From assembly GCF_000685215.1 (NCBI RefSeq), contig NZ_ARYJ01000002.1:351044-415043 (forward strand): DNA of 64,000 nucleotides. The letters run 5' to 3'. Below, piece after piece: positions 45,835 to 55,109 of this stretch. The translations under genes were made by a program, and so were the position numbers. The notes under the pieces are model-generated. The model was given only the letters and a program-made list of their open reading frames with translations. It did no database searches and was not told the DNA's origin. The first letter of the stretch is position 1; each line of letters starts with the position of its first letter. The DNA is from Hyphomonas jannaschiana VP2. GTDB taxonomy: Bacteria; Pseudomonadota; Alphaproteobacteria; Caulobacterales; Hyphomonadaceae.

Positions 45835-46988
45835 GCAGGGCCTTTCAGGGCGGCGAAGGCGGAGTCGAGCTCTGCCTTGAGGTCTGAGACGGCCTCCAGG
45901 CCGACATGGATACGAAGCAGCGGCCCGGCCCGTGTGGCGGTCCAGCTGTCCTTCGAACGGGTCAGCTGGTGGTCACACGGAATCAGCAGGCTTTCATAGC
46001 CGCCCCATGAAAAACCCATGCCAAACAAGTGCAAAGCGCCCAGAAAACGGTCCATGCCGCCTTCCGGAATGGCATTCAGGACGACGCCGAACAGGCCGCT
46101 GGAGCCGGTAAAGTCCCGCTTCCACAGGGTGTGATCCGGGCTGGAAGGCAGGGCAGGATGCAGCACTTCAGACACTTCAGGGCGCTCGGCCAGCCAGGCT
46201 GCCAGGTCCAGCGCAGCGGCTTCATGCGCGCGGAGACGTGTGTGCAGGGTCCGCATGCCGCGCAGGCAGAGATAGGCATCATCGGGGGCAAGGCTGATAC
46301 CGAAGTCTTCCGAGGCCATGGCGATCCGGTTGTAGAGGCGGTCGTCAGATGTCATCACGGCGCCGCCGAATGCATCCGCATGGCCGACGATATATTTCGT
46401 CATTGCCTGAACGACGATGTCGGCACCAAGCGCCAGTGGCTTGTGGAAGTATCCTGCGCCCCAGGTGTTGTCGGCGATGGTGGTGACGCCGTGTTCGCGC
46501 GCCACGGCCGTAATTGCCGGAATGTCGGACACTTCAAAAGTGAGGGAGCCAGGCGACTCCATGAAGATCGCCTGCGTTTCCGGTCGGATCAGGTCAACAA
46601 TCCCGGCGCCGATGCGCGGATCGTAGCGGGTGGCCGAGACGCCCATATATTTCAGGCGCCGTTCGCAGAAGCGCGCAGTCGGGCCATAGGCGCTGTCGGG
46701 GATCAGGATGTGCCCGCCGGACTTGACGCAGGAGGCAATCGCCAGCACGCAGGCCTGCAGCCCATTGGACGTCAGGCGCACATGGCTGCCGCCTTCCAGT
46801 TCGCTGAGCGCGGCTTCCAGTTCCCGGTGCACCGACAATCCCATCCGGCCATAGCCGGGCTTGGAATCGTAGAGGGCCTTTTCCGTCTTGAAGAGGACCG
46901 TGGAGGCACGCTCCACCGGCGGGTTCACTGTTACAGTGCCGAGCCGCGCCCCGCGCGTGTGGATAATCCGCGTTTCAGGCCGTTTCAT
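45831..46988 (-). CDS. metC: Cystathionine beta-lyase
   Basis: The 385-residue fold-type I PLP enzyme has the cofactor Lys198 in QAMTKYIVGHAD, the Asp of IADNTW near 173, and YGRMG (46-50) for phosphate contact from the partner subunit. MetC cleaves cystathionine to homocysteine in methionine synthesis and can release sulfide from cysteine. It overlaps sseA upstream and the SLC13 transporter gene downstream by four bases each. Other members of the Cys/Met metabolism family are less likely given the GMGFSWGGYESL end region typical of MetC. Confidence 0.9.
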   Translation of the reverse strand: MKRPETRIIHTRGARLGTVTVNPPVERASTVLFKTEKALYDSKPGYGRMGLSVHRELEAALSELEGGSHVRLTSNGLQACVLAIASCVKSGGHILIPDSAYGPTARFCERRLKYMGVSATRYDPRIGAGIVDLIRPETQAIFMESPGSLTFEVSDIPAITAVAREHGVTTIADNTWGAGYFHKPLALGADIVVQAMTKYIVGHADAFGGAVMTSDDRLYNRIAMASEDFGISLAPDDAYLCLRGMRTLHTRLRAHEAAALDLAAWLAERPEVSEVLHPALPSSPDHTLWKRDFTGSSGLFGVVLNAIPEGGMDRFLGALHLFGMGFSWGGYESLLIPCDHQLTRSKDSWTATRAGPLLRIHVGLEAVSDLKAELDSAFAALKGPA

Positions 46989-47830
46989 GCCGCGCCTGTT
47001 GCCACCGGACGGGAGGGGTCAGACGCCCATTCGGTCCACGATCCGTCGTAAACGGCCACGTCCCAATTGCCGAGCCGTGCATAGCCGAGCGCGAGAATGG
47101 CCGCCGTCACACCGGATCCGCAGGTCGTGATGATCGGCGCGTCATGGTCAGGCAGCAGGCCTTTCAGTTCGCTGACGGATTTCAACGTGCCGTCGGGATT
47201 GATCAAGCCGCTCGACGGCGCACTCATGCTGCCGGGAATGTGACCGGAGGCGAGGCCCTCGCGCGGCTCAGGCGCTTCACCTGTGAAGCGTCCGGCGGGA
47301 CGCGCATCGACGATGCCATGCGAGCGGCTTTCGGAGGCCGCCGCGACCTGCGCAGTGTCCTTCACCAGGTCGCTGCGGACACGCGCGGTGAAGTGGCGCT
47401 CCACGGCGACGGGCGGCATGTCTTCCAGCTCTCCACCTTCAGCCTTCCAGGCATTGAGCCCGCCATCCAGCACTGTCACGTCATTGTGGCCCATGACACG
47501 CAGCATCCACCAGACACGGGCGGCTGCGCAGAAATTATTGTTGTCATAGACGACCACGCGGTTGCCATCGCCGATCCCCAGCTTGCGGACGCGGGACGAG
47601 AACATGATCGGGTCGGGCAGCATATGAGGCAGGTCGGTTCCGCCAGCCTTGATGGCATCAATATCGAAATGCACGGCTCCGGGGATGTGGGATTCCGCCC
47701 ACTCTTCCCGGCCGGTTTTCTCTGCCTTCACGAAAGGGGCGTAGTACGTCGCATCGACGACCCGAATGTCAGGGGCCGAGATGTTCTGTTTCAGCCAGTC
47801 TGCGGTGACGAGGGGATCGCCCGTTTCCAT
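46985..47830 (-). CDS. sseA: 3-mercaptopyruvate sulfurtransferase
   Basis: The 281-residue protein has two rhodanese domains; the C-terminal one carries the active Cys237 in CGSGVTA, the loop that distinguishes mercaptopyruvate sulfurtransferases from thiosulfate sulfurtransferases. It moves sulfur from 3-mercaptopyruvate to acceptors such as thioredoxin or cyanide. It starts three bases after the cysK stop and overlaps metC, forming a sulfur amino acid operon. Confidence 0.93.
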   Translation of the reverse strand: METGDPLVTADWLKQNISAPDIRVVDATYYAPFVKAEKTGREEWAESHIPGAVHFDIDAIKAGGTDLPHMLPDPIMFSSRVRKLGIGDGNRVVVYDNNNFCAAARVWWMLRVMGHNDVTVLDGGLNAWKAEGGELEDMPPVAVERHFTARVRSDLVKDTAQVAAASESRSHGIVDARPAGRFTGEAPEPREGLASGHIPGSMSAPSSGLINPDGTLKSVSELKGLLPDHDAPIITTCGSGVTAAILALGYARLGNWDVAVYDGSWTEWASDPSRPVATGAA

Positions 47831-47833
47831 GCC

Positions 47834-48838
47834 TTACCCTTTGATCCATGGCGGAACCGGCAAATCTTTCGACCGCAGGAATTCCGGATTGAATAGTTTC
47901 GACTGATAGCGATTGCCGTAGTCGCAGAGTATCGTAACAATCGTGTGGCCGGGGCCAAGGTCCTTCGCCATTTTTACTGCGCCGGCGATGTTGATGCCAG
48001 ATGAGCCGCCAAGGCACAGGCCTTCGTGCTGGACGAGGTCGAACAGCACATTCAGGGCCTCTGCATCGGAGCAGCGATAAGCCCGGTCCACCACGATGTC
48101 TTCGAGGTTCGCGGTGATCCGGCCCTGGCCGATGCCTTCGGTGATCGAGGTGCCTTCGGACTTCAGCACGCCATTGGTGAAGTATTCGTACATCGCTGCA
48201 CCGCCCGGATCGGCGAGCCCGATCTGGACCGACTCGCGCTTCTCCTTAAGCGCCAGAGAGATACCGCCCAGCGTCCCGCCGGAGCCGACTGCGCAGATAA
48301 AGGCGTCAAGCTTGCCGTCTGTCTGGCTCCAGATTTCCCGGCCGGTCGTGTTGTAGTGCGCCTTGCGGTTCGAGACATTGTCGAACTGGTTGGCCCAGAT
48401 CGCGCCATTGGGCTCGCTCTTGGCCAGGTCTTCGGCAAGACGGCGCGAATAATGCTGGTAGTTGTTCGGATTGGCGTAGGGCACCGCGTCCACTTCGATC
48501 AGCTCGGCGCCGAGCAGGCGGATGGCGTCCTTCTTCTCCTGGCTTTGCGTGCGGGGCATCACGATGACGACGCGGTAGCCGAGCGCCGCGCCAACCAGCG
48601 CGAGGCCAATGCCGGTATTGCCCGCTGTGCCTTCCACGATGGTGCCGCCGGGTTTCAGCTCTCCCGCCGCTTCGGCATCGCGTACGATGCCCAGCGCCGG
48701 GCGGTCCTTCACCGACTGGCCGGGGTTCAGGAATTCACATTTGCCGAGGATCTCGCAGCCGGTCTCATCCGAGACCTTGTTCAGGCGAAGAAGCGGTGTG
48801 TTTCCAATGAGGTCGATGACGGATCGGTAGGTTTGCAT
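47834..48838 (-). CDS. cysK: Cysteine synthase A
   Basis: The 334-residue fold-type II PLP enzyme condenses O-acetylserine with sulfide. Cofactor Lys44 lies in GQSVKDR, the substrate loop is TAGNTG (71-76, Ala where E. coli CysK has Ser), and GSGGTLGG binds the phosphate. I use the ATG at 48838; the open frame runs to 48916 without similarity. It heads the cysK-sseA-metC-transporter operon. The Ala in the loop is seen in a CysK subgroup and may shift specificity. Confidence 0.9.
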   Translation of the reverse strand: MQTYRSVIDLIGNTPLLRLNKVSDETGCEILGKCEFLNPGQSVKDRPALGIVRDAEAAGELKPGGTIVEGTAGNTGIGLALVGAALGYRVVIVMPRTQSQEKKDAIRLLGAELIEVDAVPYANPNNYQHYSRRLAEDLAKSEPNGAIWANQFDNVSNRKAHYNTTGREIWSQTDGKLDAFICAVGSGGTLGGISLALKEKRESVQIGLADPGGAAMYEYFTNGVLKSEGTSITEGIGQGRITANLEDIVVDRAYRCSDAEALNVLFDLVQHEGLCLGGSSGINIAGAVKMAKDLGPGHTIVTILCDYGNRYQSKLFNPEFLRSKDLPVPPWIKG

Positions 48839-48965
48839 ACGGGCGGTTCCAGGTCGGTTTCCGGGGTAAACCGGGAAGCTAGGGTGCCCTGCGGCGCAGG
48901 ACAACCGTCCCTGCATGGGCTTCCCCTAAACTGATCCATCATCTGTCCTGTTACGTAAACTGGCC

Positions 48966-49676
48966 ATGCAGACACTGGCTTTCCGCTTTTCAGCCTTTTT
49001 GACCGTGCTGGGCCTTGCCCTGTCAGGTCAGGCAAATGCTGACAATGCGCCGACCCAGACCGGCCGCGTCCCGGGGCTCGTCTGGACCCCGGATGACGGA
49101 GATGTGATCCGCTTCGACGTACGCCGCCAGGGTAAGCCGTTCGGCACACATGAGGTGCGGTTCGATGTGCTGCCGGACGGCACGATCGAGGCCCATACGG
49201 ATGTGAAACTGCGCGCCGGCTTCGGCCCGATCCCCCTTTACCGTTATGACCTGAAGGCGACTGAACGCTGGCAGGACGGGCGTCTGATGGAGCTGGAAGG
49301 CGAAGTCTACAAGGACGGCAACAAGGGTTCAGTCACTGCAGAGGCGGAAGACGGCATCATCGAAGTCGATGGCACTGCGTATCGCGGCGAGGTCCCCGCA
49401 ACCACCATCCCGGCCAGCCACTGGAATATCGCCAGCATGGAGCAGAATACCCTGCTGTCGTCTGAAAACGGGCAGCTGATTGATGTGTCCATCCGGCCGA
49501 TGGGCCGCGAAACGCTCACGATTGCCGGCGAAGCCATTGAAGCGAACAAGTTTTTTCTCGATTCCGATATTGATGTGACGCTCTGGTATGACGACGCAGG
49601 CCGTTGGCTGAAACTGTCGTTCTCGGCCCGTGGGCAGGCGATCGACTACATTCTGGAAGAGCCCTACTGGCGCTGA
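48966..49676 (+). CDS. Exported protein, DUF6134-like
   Basis: The 236-residue protein starts with a signal peptide (cleavage near QANA, residue 26) and continues as a beta-rich domain: RFDVRRQGKPFGTHEVRFDV, LYRYDLKATERWQDGRLMELEG, and a C-terminal YDDAGRWLKLSF. This pattern resembles DUF6134/DUF3108-like periplasmic proteins of unknown function. It is divergent from cysK and followed by the GGDEF-EAL gene on the same strand. Confidence 0.7.
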   Translation: MQTLAFRFSAFLTVLGLALSGQANADNAPTQTGRVPGLVWTPDDGDVIRFDVRRQGKPFGTHEVRFDVLPDGTIEAHTDVKLRAGFGPIPLYRYDLKATERWQDGRLMELEGEVYKDGNKGSVTAEAEDGIIEVDGTAYRGEVPATTIPASHWNIASMEQNTLLSSENGQLIDVSIRPMGRETLTIAGEAIEANKFFLDSDIDVTLWYDDAGRWLKLSFSARGQAIDYILEEPYWR

Positions 49677-49860
49677 GGTGGGCGGTTTCGCCGCCCCTCC
49701 GAACACGAAATCGATAAAATTTCATCGATCCGGCTTCCACCCCGTTCACCCGGATTTCGTAAAAATGATTCGTCCCGAGATTCTTCCGGTGGGAAGGAGG
49801 AATACGGGTGCTGCCCGGCCTTCCGGGCGATGTGATGGGGATCAGACATTGACCGGATTT

Positions 49861-52218
49861 ATGAAGCGCGCTGCTGTACCTGATAAGCATTCAGCCAGCC
49901 TGCGGGCCAGACAGTTGGACATGGTGCGCCGGATCACGTTCGTCATGATCCTTGCGAACCTGATGAATGCCTGCATCGTCGTCATCTGCTTCCACGGCAC
50001 AGTGGCCAGCGACTTGCTCTATGTCTGGGGCGCGGCGATCCTCGTCTCGAGCATGGTTTCGGTCGGGACCCAGTTCTTCATACCGCGAGACATGGATCCG
50101 CTCGACCAGCGGTCCCAGGCCGCGCTGGACAATTTTACCCGGGGCTCGCTGCTGAATGGCATTCTTTGGGGAATTGTCCCTTTCATCGTCATGAATGCGG
50201 CGGCGCCTCAGGGACAGATGATCCTGGGCGTGATCGTCGCCGGCATGATGTTCGCGGGCACCTTCCTGATGGCGCGGACGCCCGCTGCGGCGATCTCTTT
50301 CCTGCTGCCGGTCGGCGCGGGTGTGGTCGCGGCCATGCAGCTGCTGAATGACCAGACCTATCAGTTCATTTCCCTTCTTACGCTCGCCTATGTCTGTGCG
50401 CTCGTCCTGGCGGTCAGCTGGTCCTACAAGCAGTTCGTCGAACAGCACCTCAGCGAGTGTGCGGTCACCGAACAATCCCAGCTGATCGGGTTGCTGCTAC
50501 GCGATTTTGAGGAAAGCACGTCCGACTGGCTCTGGCAGACCAATACGGACGGCCAGTTGCAGGATATTCCGCTCGTCTTCGAAGGCCTGAAGGGCGCTGA
50601 CAGCGTGATGCGCAAGGGGGATCCTCTGCTGGAGCTCTTCATGGAGGATGAGGCGCATTATGTCCTCAAGACCAGCCTGATGCGCCGGCAGGCTTTCCGG
50701 GATCTGGCCCTTCAGGTGAAGACGCCGGAGGGCGGTCAGGAGTGCTGGTGGTCTGTCACCGGCAAGCCGATCTTCGAGAACGGGAAGTTCCGGGGCTTCC
50801 GGGGCGTGGCGACCGACATCACCCAGTCGAAGGAAATCGAAGACCGCATCGCCTACATGGCCCATTATGACGGTCTCACCGGACTGCCGAACCGGATCAC
50901 CATGCAGGAGCATCTCGAAAAAGCGGTGCGCATGCCGTTGCCGCCGAAGGCCAGCCGGGCGCTGGTCTGGATGGATCTCGACAATTTCAAATGGGTCAAT
51001 GACACGCTCGGCCATCCGGCGGGCGATGAGTTGCTGCGCCAGGTTTCCGGACGGCTGACCGGCGTGTGCCGGGATGAGGATGTCGTTTCCCGTATCAGCG
51101 GAGATGAGTTCGCCCTGATCGTCGAACGTCCGGACTGGGAGCAGCTGGAAGATTTCCTCGACGACCTCGTGGAACGGATGTCGGAGCCCTATGACATCTG
51201 GGGGTCAACCGCGAACTGTTCGGCCTCTGTCGGCGTGCGCCTGTTCGACTCCTTCACCCAGGATGCGCGCGCCTTGCTGAAACATGCCGACCTAGCCCTT
51301 TATCAGGCCAAGAAGCTGGGCAAGGGCAACTGGTGCATGTTTACCGATGAGCTCGACGAAAAAGCCCGCGCCCGCCAGCAGGTCGAGACGGACCTTCACC
51401 GCGCACTCGACAATCAGGAACTGCGCGTCTTTTTCCAGCCGGTCGTGGATGCCGAAACGCTTGAAGTGTCAGGGTTCGAAACCCTGCTGCGCTGGGAGCA
51501 CCCGACGCGCGGCCTGGTCTATCCGGGGGAATTCATCGAGCACGCCGAAGACATCGGCCTGATTACGCGGATTGGCGATTGGGTCATCCGCGCGGCGATG
51601 GCCGAGGCCCGCCGCTTGCCGGACCATATCGGCATTTCTGTGAACATCTCGCCGCTGCAGATCCATTCGCAGAGCCTGGTGCCGACGATCATGCAGGCGA
51701 TTGCGGCAAACAATATTGCGCCTGAGCGGCTGGAGCTGGAAATCACCGAAAGCGTGCTGATGTCGGATACCGAGTTCACACTGCAACGCCTGCATCAGAT
51801 CAAGAAGATTGGTGTACGGATTGCGCTGGACGACTTCGGGACAGGCTTCTCGTCGCTGAGCTATTTGCGCAGCTTCCCGTTCGACAAGATCAAGATCGAC
51901 AAGAGCTTTATATCTGATCTCGAAAGCCGCGCCGACAACCGCGCCATCGCGATCGCCACGCTGGAGCTCGCGCGGTCGCTCGGCATGAGCTGTACAGCAG
52001 AAGGTGTAGAGACCGGCTACCAGTCCGATTTCCTGCGGGAGAATGGCTGTGACAATCTGCAGGGCTTTTTCATCAGCCGGGCCCAGCCGCTGGACAAACT
52101 CGGGCATCTCGTTGAGCTGAAGGACAGCGACGCGGCGCAGGTTGCGCCGGCGCCCCGCCCGAAGCTCCGTATTGTGGAGCCGGACGAAACGCCGGACAGA
52201 ACGGCGAAAGTCTCCTGA
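49861..52218 (+). CDS. Membrane-bound PAS-GGDEF-EAL c-di-GMP protein
   Basis: The 785-residue protein has five or six membrane helices (about 20-190), a PAS-like domain (about 215-330), a GGDEF domain with SGDEF at 413-417, and an EAL domain beginning with ETLLRW (Glu540), then ITESVLM, DDFGTGFSSLSYL, KIDKSFI and AEGVET. The EAL metal and base residues appear present, so phosphodiesterase activity is likely; SGDEF is a variant that can still be active or can serve as a GTP sensor. Start uncertain: the ATG at 49861 lacks a good site, and an in-frame TTG at 49849 after GGGG is an alternative. Confidence 0.88.
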   Translation: MKRAAVPDKHSASLRARQLDMVRRITFVMILANLMNACIVVICFHGTVASDLLYVWGAAILVSSMVSVGTQFFIPRDMDPLDQRSQAALDNFTRGSLLNGILWGIVPFIVMNAAAPQGQMILGVIVAGMMFAGTFLMARTPAAAISFLLPVGAGVVAAMQLLNDQTYQFISLLTLAYVCALVLAVSWSYKQFVEQHLSECAVTEQSQLIGLLLRDFEESTSDWLWQTNTDGQLQDIPLVFEGLKGADSVMRKGDPLLELFMEDEAHYVLKTSLMRRQAFRDLALQVKTPEGGQECWWSVTGKPIFENGKFRGFRGVATDITQSKEIEDRIAYMAHYDGLTGLPNRITMQEHLEKAVRMPLPPKASRALVWMDLDNFKWVNDTLGHPAGDELLRQVSGRLTGVCRDEDVVSRISGDEFALIVERPDWEQLEDFLDDLVERMSEPYDIWGSTANCSASVGVRLFDSFTQDARALLKHADLALYQAKKLGKGNWCMFTDELDEKARARQQVETDLHRALDNQELRVFFQPVVDAETLEVSGFETLLRWEHPTRGLVYPGEFIEHAEDIGLITRIGDWVIRAAMAEARRLPDHIGISVNISPLQIHSQSLVPTIMQAIAANNIAPERLELEITESVLMSDTEFTLQRLHQIKKIGVRIALDDFGTGFSSLSYLRSFPFDKIKIDKSFISDLESRADNRAIAIATLELARSLGMSCTAEGVETGYQSDFLRENGCDNLQGFFISRAQPLDKLGHLVELKDSDAAQVAPAPRPKLRIVEPDETPDRTAKVS

Positions 52219-52235
52219 GCCTTCGGGCTACCGGT

Positions 52236-54782
52236 CTATTCGTCCGGCTTGTCCTCGGGTTTCTTCTTGCCGAACAGAAGGCCGCCAATGGCCTCCCGGG
52301 CAGCCTGTTCTGCCAGGTCTTCCGGGGTTTCTTCTTTCGCAGGCGTGTCAGCCGCGTCATCGGTGGATGATGTATCCGGCTTTGTACTGCCCGAAGTGCC
52401 AAGAATGTCCGCCAGCGGATTGGCCCCGCCGCTGCTGCCGGATTTGCCGGTAATGCCTTCGAGAAGCTGACCGGTCAGGTCCTGTTTCAGATGATTGGTG
52501 ACGCCCGACAGGTCCGGAGTCACTTTCGGCTTGTTCCAGCTGCCAGACAGGCGGATTGGCACAGGGATGCCATTCAGCTGTACCACGCTGCCGGACCCCT
52601 GACCTTTCTTGTCGATACTGGTCGCGAGGCGCAGGTCGAGCGTCTGGCCGCCAAGATTGATGTTGCCGGTTCCGTCGATGCCAAGCACCGGGCTGAGAAG
52701 CTTCATCAGATCCACATTCGCAACGCCATTCTTCACCGACAGGACGGTGTCGAAGCTGGAAAAATCCGTCTTTGCTTCCGGAGACAGGGCAGAGGCGAAG
52801 TCGAGGCTTTGCAGCTGGCCTGACGTCACGGCCTGGAGCAGCGAGTCCTTGCTGCGGACCAGCTGGGCCACGTTCAGGCCCTTGATCGCGCCGTCATTCA
52901 GCTTGGTGCTGAGCTCGCCATTCAGGCCTTTCATGATCTCGTCGATCGACGTGCCGCTGGAGGTCGCCGAGACAGCGAAAGAGCCCGTGCCAGTCAGCTT
53001 GTCGAAACCTGCCAGCGTTCCCAGCAGGGACGAGACGCCGACGCTGTCACCCGTCATGTCGAGCGACAGGGCAGGTTTGGCCGCAGAGGCATCGAGGTTC
53101 ATCTTGCCGGCCCAGCTGCCGCCGAACGCGTTGAAGGCGGGCAGGTCGGCTTTCAGCTTGCCGTTCTTCAGAACCACATCCATGCGGGCATCCTTCAGCA
53201 CCACATTGCCGAGCGTCAGCGTGGACGTCTTGATCTTGAGATTCGCATTCACCGCGTTCAGGCCGGCCAGGTCCAGCGGTTCCGTACTCCAGCCCTGCAT
53301 CGGTTGTTGCGGCTTCTTCTCCTGGTCCTCAGCGGCGAGGAAGGGGGACAGGTCCAGCTCGCCCATGTCGAGATCACCTGTCAGCTGCGGTTTCGCTCCG
53401 CCAAGGTTCAGCCCGGCCGTCCCGGTGGCGCGGATGTCGTCGAGCGCGAAATTCAGGTTGGAGATGGAGAGCTTCTTGAACGAGCCGGAAATGTCTCCGG
53501 CGGTCGAGAAGGTCTTCAGCGTGTCGCCTTCCGGCATCTCTACATCAGCAGCTTTCAGCAAGGCACGCAGTTCATTGCTCGAGGCGTCGATTGTGCCCTT
53601 GATGCTGCCATCGCCCGCCAGAGACGCCTGTCCTTTATAGGAGGCGTTCAGCAGGGCACCGCTGTGCTTGATGTCCAGACCGGTCAGGGACAGCGCGTCA
53701 GCTGGCCCGCTGACCTTGCTGGCGATGTCCACTTTCTCAAGCGCATCTTCCGCGGGAACTTCGATACCCATCTGCTTCAGCAATTCGCCGGTATTGGAAG
53801 CGGCCGCCTGAAGCTGTCCATCCACGACCGGGGTCTCCTTCAGGTCGACCGATCCCGTGAAGCCGAGGTCCAGCAGGTCGCTTTTCAGGTCGAGCCCGTC
53901 AAACTTGATCATCAGCGCGTCGAAGGGGCCGGAGACGGTCCCGGACATGTCGCCTGCACCGAGCGGGGCGAGGTTCACCGGGAGGTCCAGCGAGGCGAAA
54001 TCTGCGACAGCCGCCAGATCAGGCGCGTTCAGGCTGAATGTGCCGTCAAGCGCCGGGGCATCGCCCAGCGTGACGGCGCCACCGAACTTGCCCTTGGCCA
54101 GTTTCGAGTCAAACGTCGCGTCGATCTTTGCCGGTTGGCCGCTCTGCAGCAGCTCGGGCGTATCGACAGCCAGGTCGATGTCGAAGGCCTGGTCCTGGAA
54201 GATGCCGTCGGCCCGGGCCTTCAGCGGCTTGTCGAAACCCTGCATGGAAGCATCGAGGTTGAGATCCTTCAGCGCGTATTCGGTGCCGGCTTCCCGGTCA
54301 GTATAGGTCAGGGAGGCATTCTTCAGGCTGGCCTTTGCGATGCTGGCGCTGACGCCGCCGCCTTCACCGGATTGGGCCGGCTGTTCCGTGTCGCCGGATC
54401 CGAACTCCCAATTGGTCTGGCCATCTGCCAGCTTCTCCAGCTGGACGTTCGCATCGACGAAGGAAAGCTCCTGCACTTCCACCCGGCGGGAGAGCAGGGG
54501 CATCCACTTCACGGAGCCGCGCAGTTCACCAGCTTCGATCATGTTGGGCGCGGAGAAGCCTTCCGGGTTGGCCACCGTCACACCGCCCACGCTGGCGGAG
54601 ATTCGCGGGAAGACCGAAACGCTGACATCGCCTGTCAGGACGACATCACGCTTGAGGGCGCCCGTCGCGGCTTTTTCGATCTGCGTCTTGTAGACCGATT
54701 TCGGGACGAAAAACGGAACAGTCAGGGCTGCAACGAGAAGGAGGCCGACAATACCGGCCAGGATCAGGAAAATGCGCTTCAT
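52236..54782 (-). CDS. AsmA family protein
   Basis: The 848-residue protein has one N-terminal membrane helix (MKRIFLILAGIVGLLLVAALTVPFFV) and a long periplasmic beta-rich body. The AsmA signature segments are visible: VFPRISASVGGVTVANPEGFS (about 58-78) and the C-terminal GNINLGGQTLDLRLATS and PVPIRLSGSWNKPKVTPDLSG. AsmA-type proteins are bridge-like proteins linked to phospholipid and outer-membrane homeostasis. The C-terminal 70 residues are low complexity (Ser/Thr/Glu/Lys). Monocistronic. Confidence 0.9.
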   Translation of the reverse strand: MKRIFLILAGIVGLLLVAALTVPFFVPKSVYKTQIEKAATGALKRDVVLTGDVSVSVFPRISASVGGVTVANPEGFSAPNMIEAGELRGSVKWMPLLSRRVEVQELSFVDANVQLEKLADGQTNWEFGSGDTEQPAQSGEGGGVSASIAKASLKNASLTYTDREAGTEYALKDLNLDASMQGFDKPLKARADGIFQDQAFDIDLAVDTPELLQSGQPAKIDATFDSKLAKGKFGGAVTLGDAPALDGTFSLNAPDLAAVADFASLDLPVNLAPLGAGDMSGTVSGPFDALMIKFDGLDLKSDLLDLGFTGSVDLKETPVVDGQLQAAASNTGELLKQMGIEVPAEDALEKVDIASKVSGPADALSLTGLDIKHSGALLNASYKGQASLAGDGSIKGTIDASSNELRALLKAADVEMPEGDTLKTFSTAGDISGSFKKLSISNLNFALDDIRATGTAGLNLGGAKPQLTGDLDMGELDLSPFLAAEDQEKKPQQPMQGWSTEPLDLAGLNAVNANLKIKTSTLTLGNVVLKDARMDVVLKNGKLKADLPAFNAFGGSWAGKMNLDASAAKPALSLDMTGDSVGVSSLLGTLAGFDKLTGTGSFAVSATSSGTSIDEIMKGLNGELSTKLNDGAIKGLNVAQLVRSKDSLLQAVTSGQLQSLDFASALSPEAKTDFSSFDTVLSVKNGVANVDLMKLLSPVLGIDGTGNINLGGQTLDLRLATSIDKKGQGSGSVVQLNGIPVPIRLSGSWNKPKVTPDLSGVTNHLKQDLTGQLLEGITGKSGSSGGANPLADILGTSGSTKPDTSSTDDAADTPAKEETPEDLAEQAAREAIGGLLFGKKKPEDKPDE

Positions 54783-54945
54783 TTCGGTCGCCTTGGAGTG
54801 GGTCTCGACATACTACATGGGCATTATGTCGGAGGAATGGCTGCAGAAAAAACGAAATAGCTGATTCCGCATGAAGTTCCCCGCTTGACCCCATCTGCGC
54901 CCGCGCATAAAGAGGCGGCTCGCCGCAACGCGGCCCGGAAAATGC

Positions 54946-55022
54946 GCGGGTGTAGCTCAGCTGGTTAGAGTGCCGGCCTGTCACGCCGGAGGTCGCGGGT
55001 TCGAGCCCCGTCACTCGCGCCA
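54946..55022 (+). tRNA. tRNA-Asp (anticodon GTC)
   Basis: Complete cloverleaf: acceptor GCGGGTG with CACTCGC (one G-U pair), D loop AGCTGGTTA, anticodon stem CCGGC/GCCGG around CTGTCAC giving GTC, T loop TTCGAGC, and encoded CCA at 55020-55022. Confidence 0.96.
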
Positions 55023-55050
55023 TTTTCTCCAAATGATGGCTGCAAGCCAC

Positions 55051-55078
55051 AAAAAAGCCGCCCCTCGGGGCGGCTTTT
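55051..55078. terminator. Bidirectional intrinsic terminator
   Basis: A 12-bp perfect inverted repeat (AAAAGCCGCCCC with GGGGCGGCTTTT, 55053-55064/55067-55078) has A and T runs on both sides. It can end tRNA-Asp transcription on the plus strand and the RND/arsR operon on the minus strand. Confidence 0.92.
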
Positions 55079-55109
55079 CTGGTTTCCGGGTCGGATATTC
55101 CTGATTGGT

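Noticed and set aside
47834..49000. SAM or other sulfur-related riboswitch upstream of cysK
   Set aside because: Only about 130 bases lie between cysK and the divergent gene, and I could not form a known riboswitch core there.
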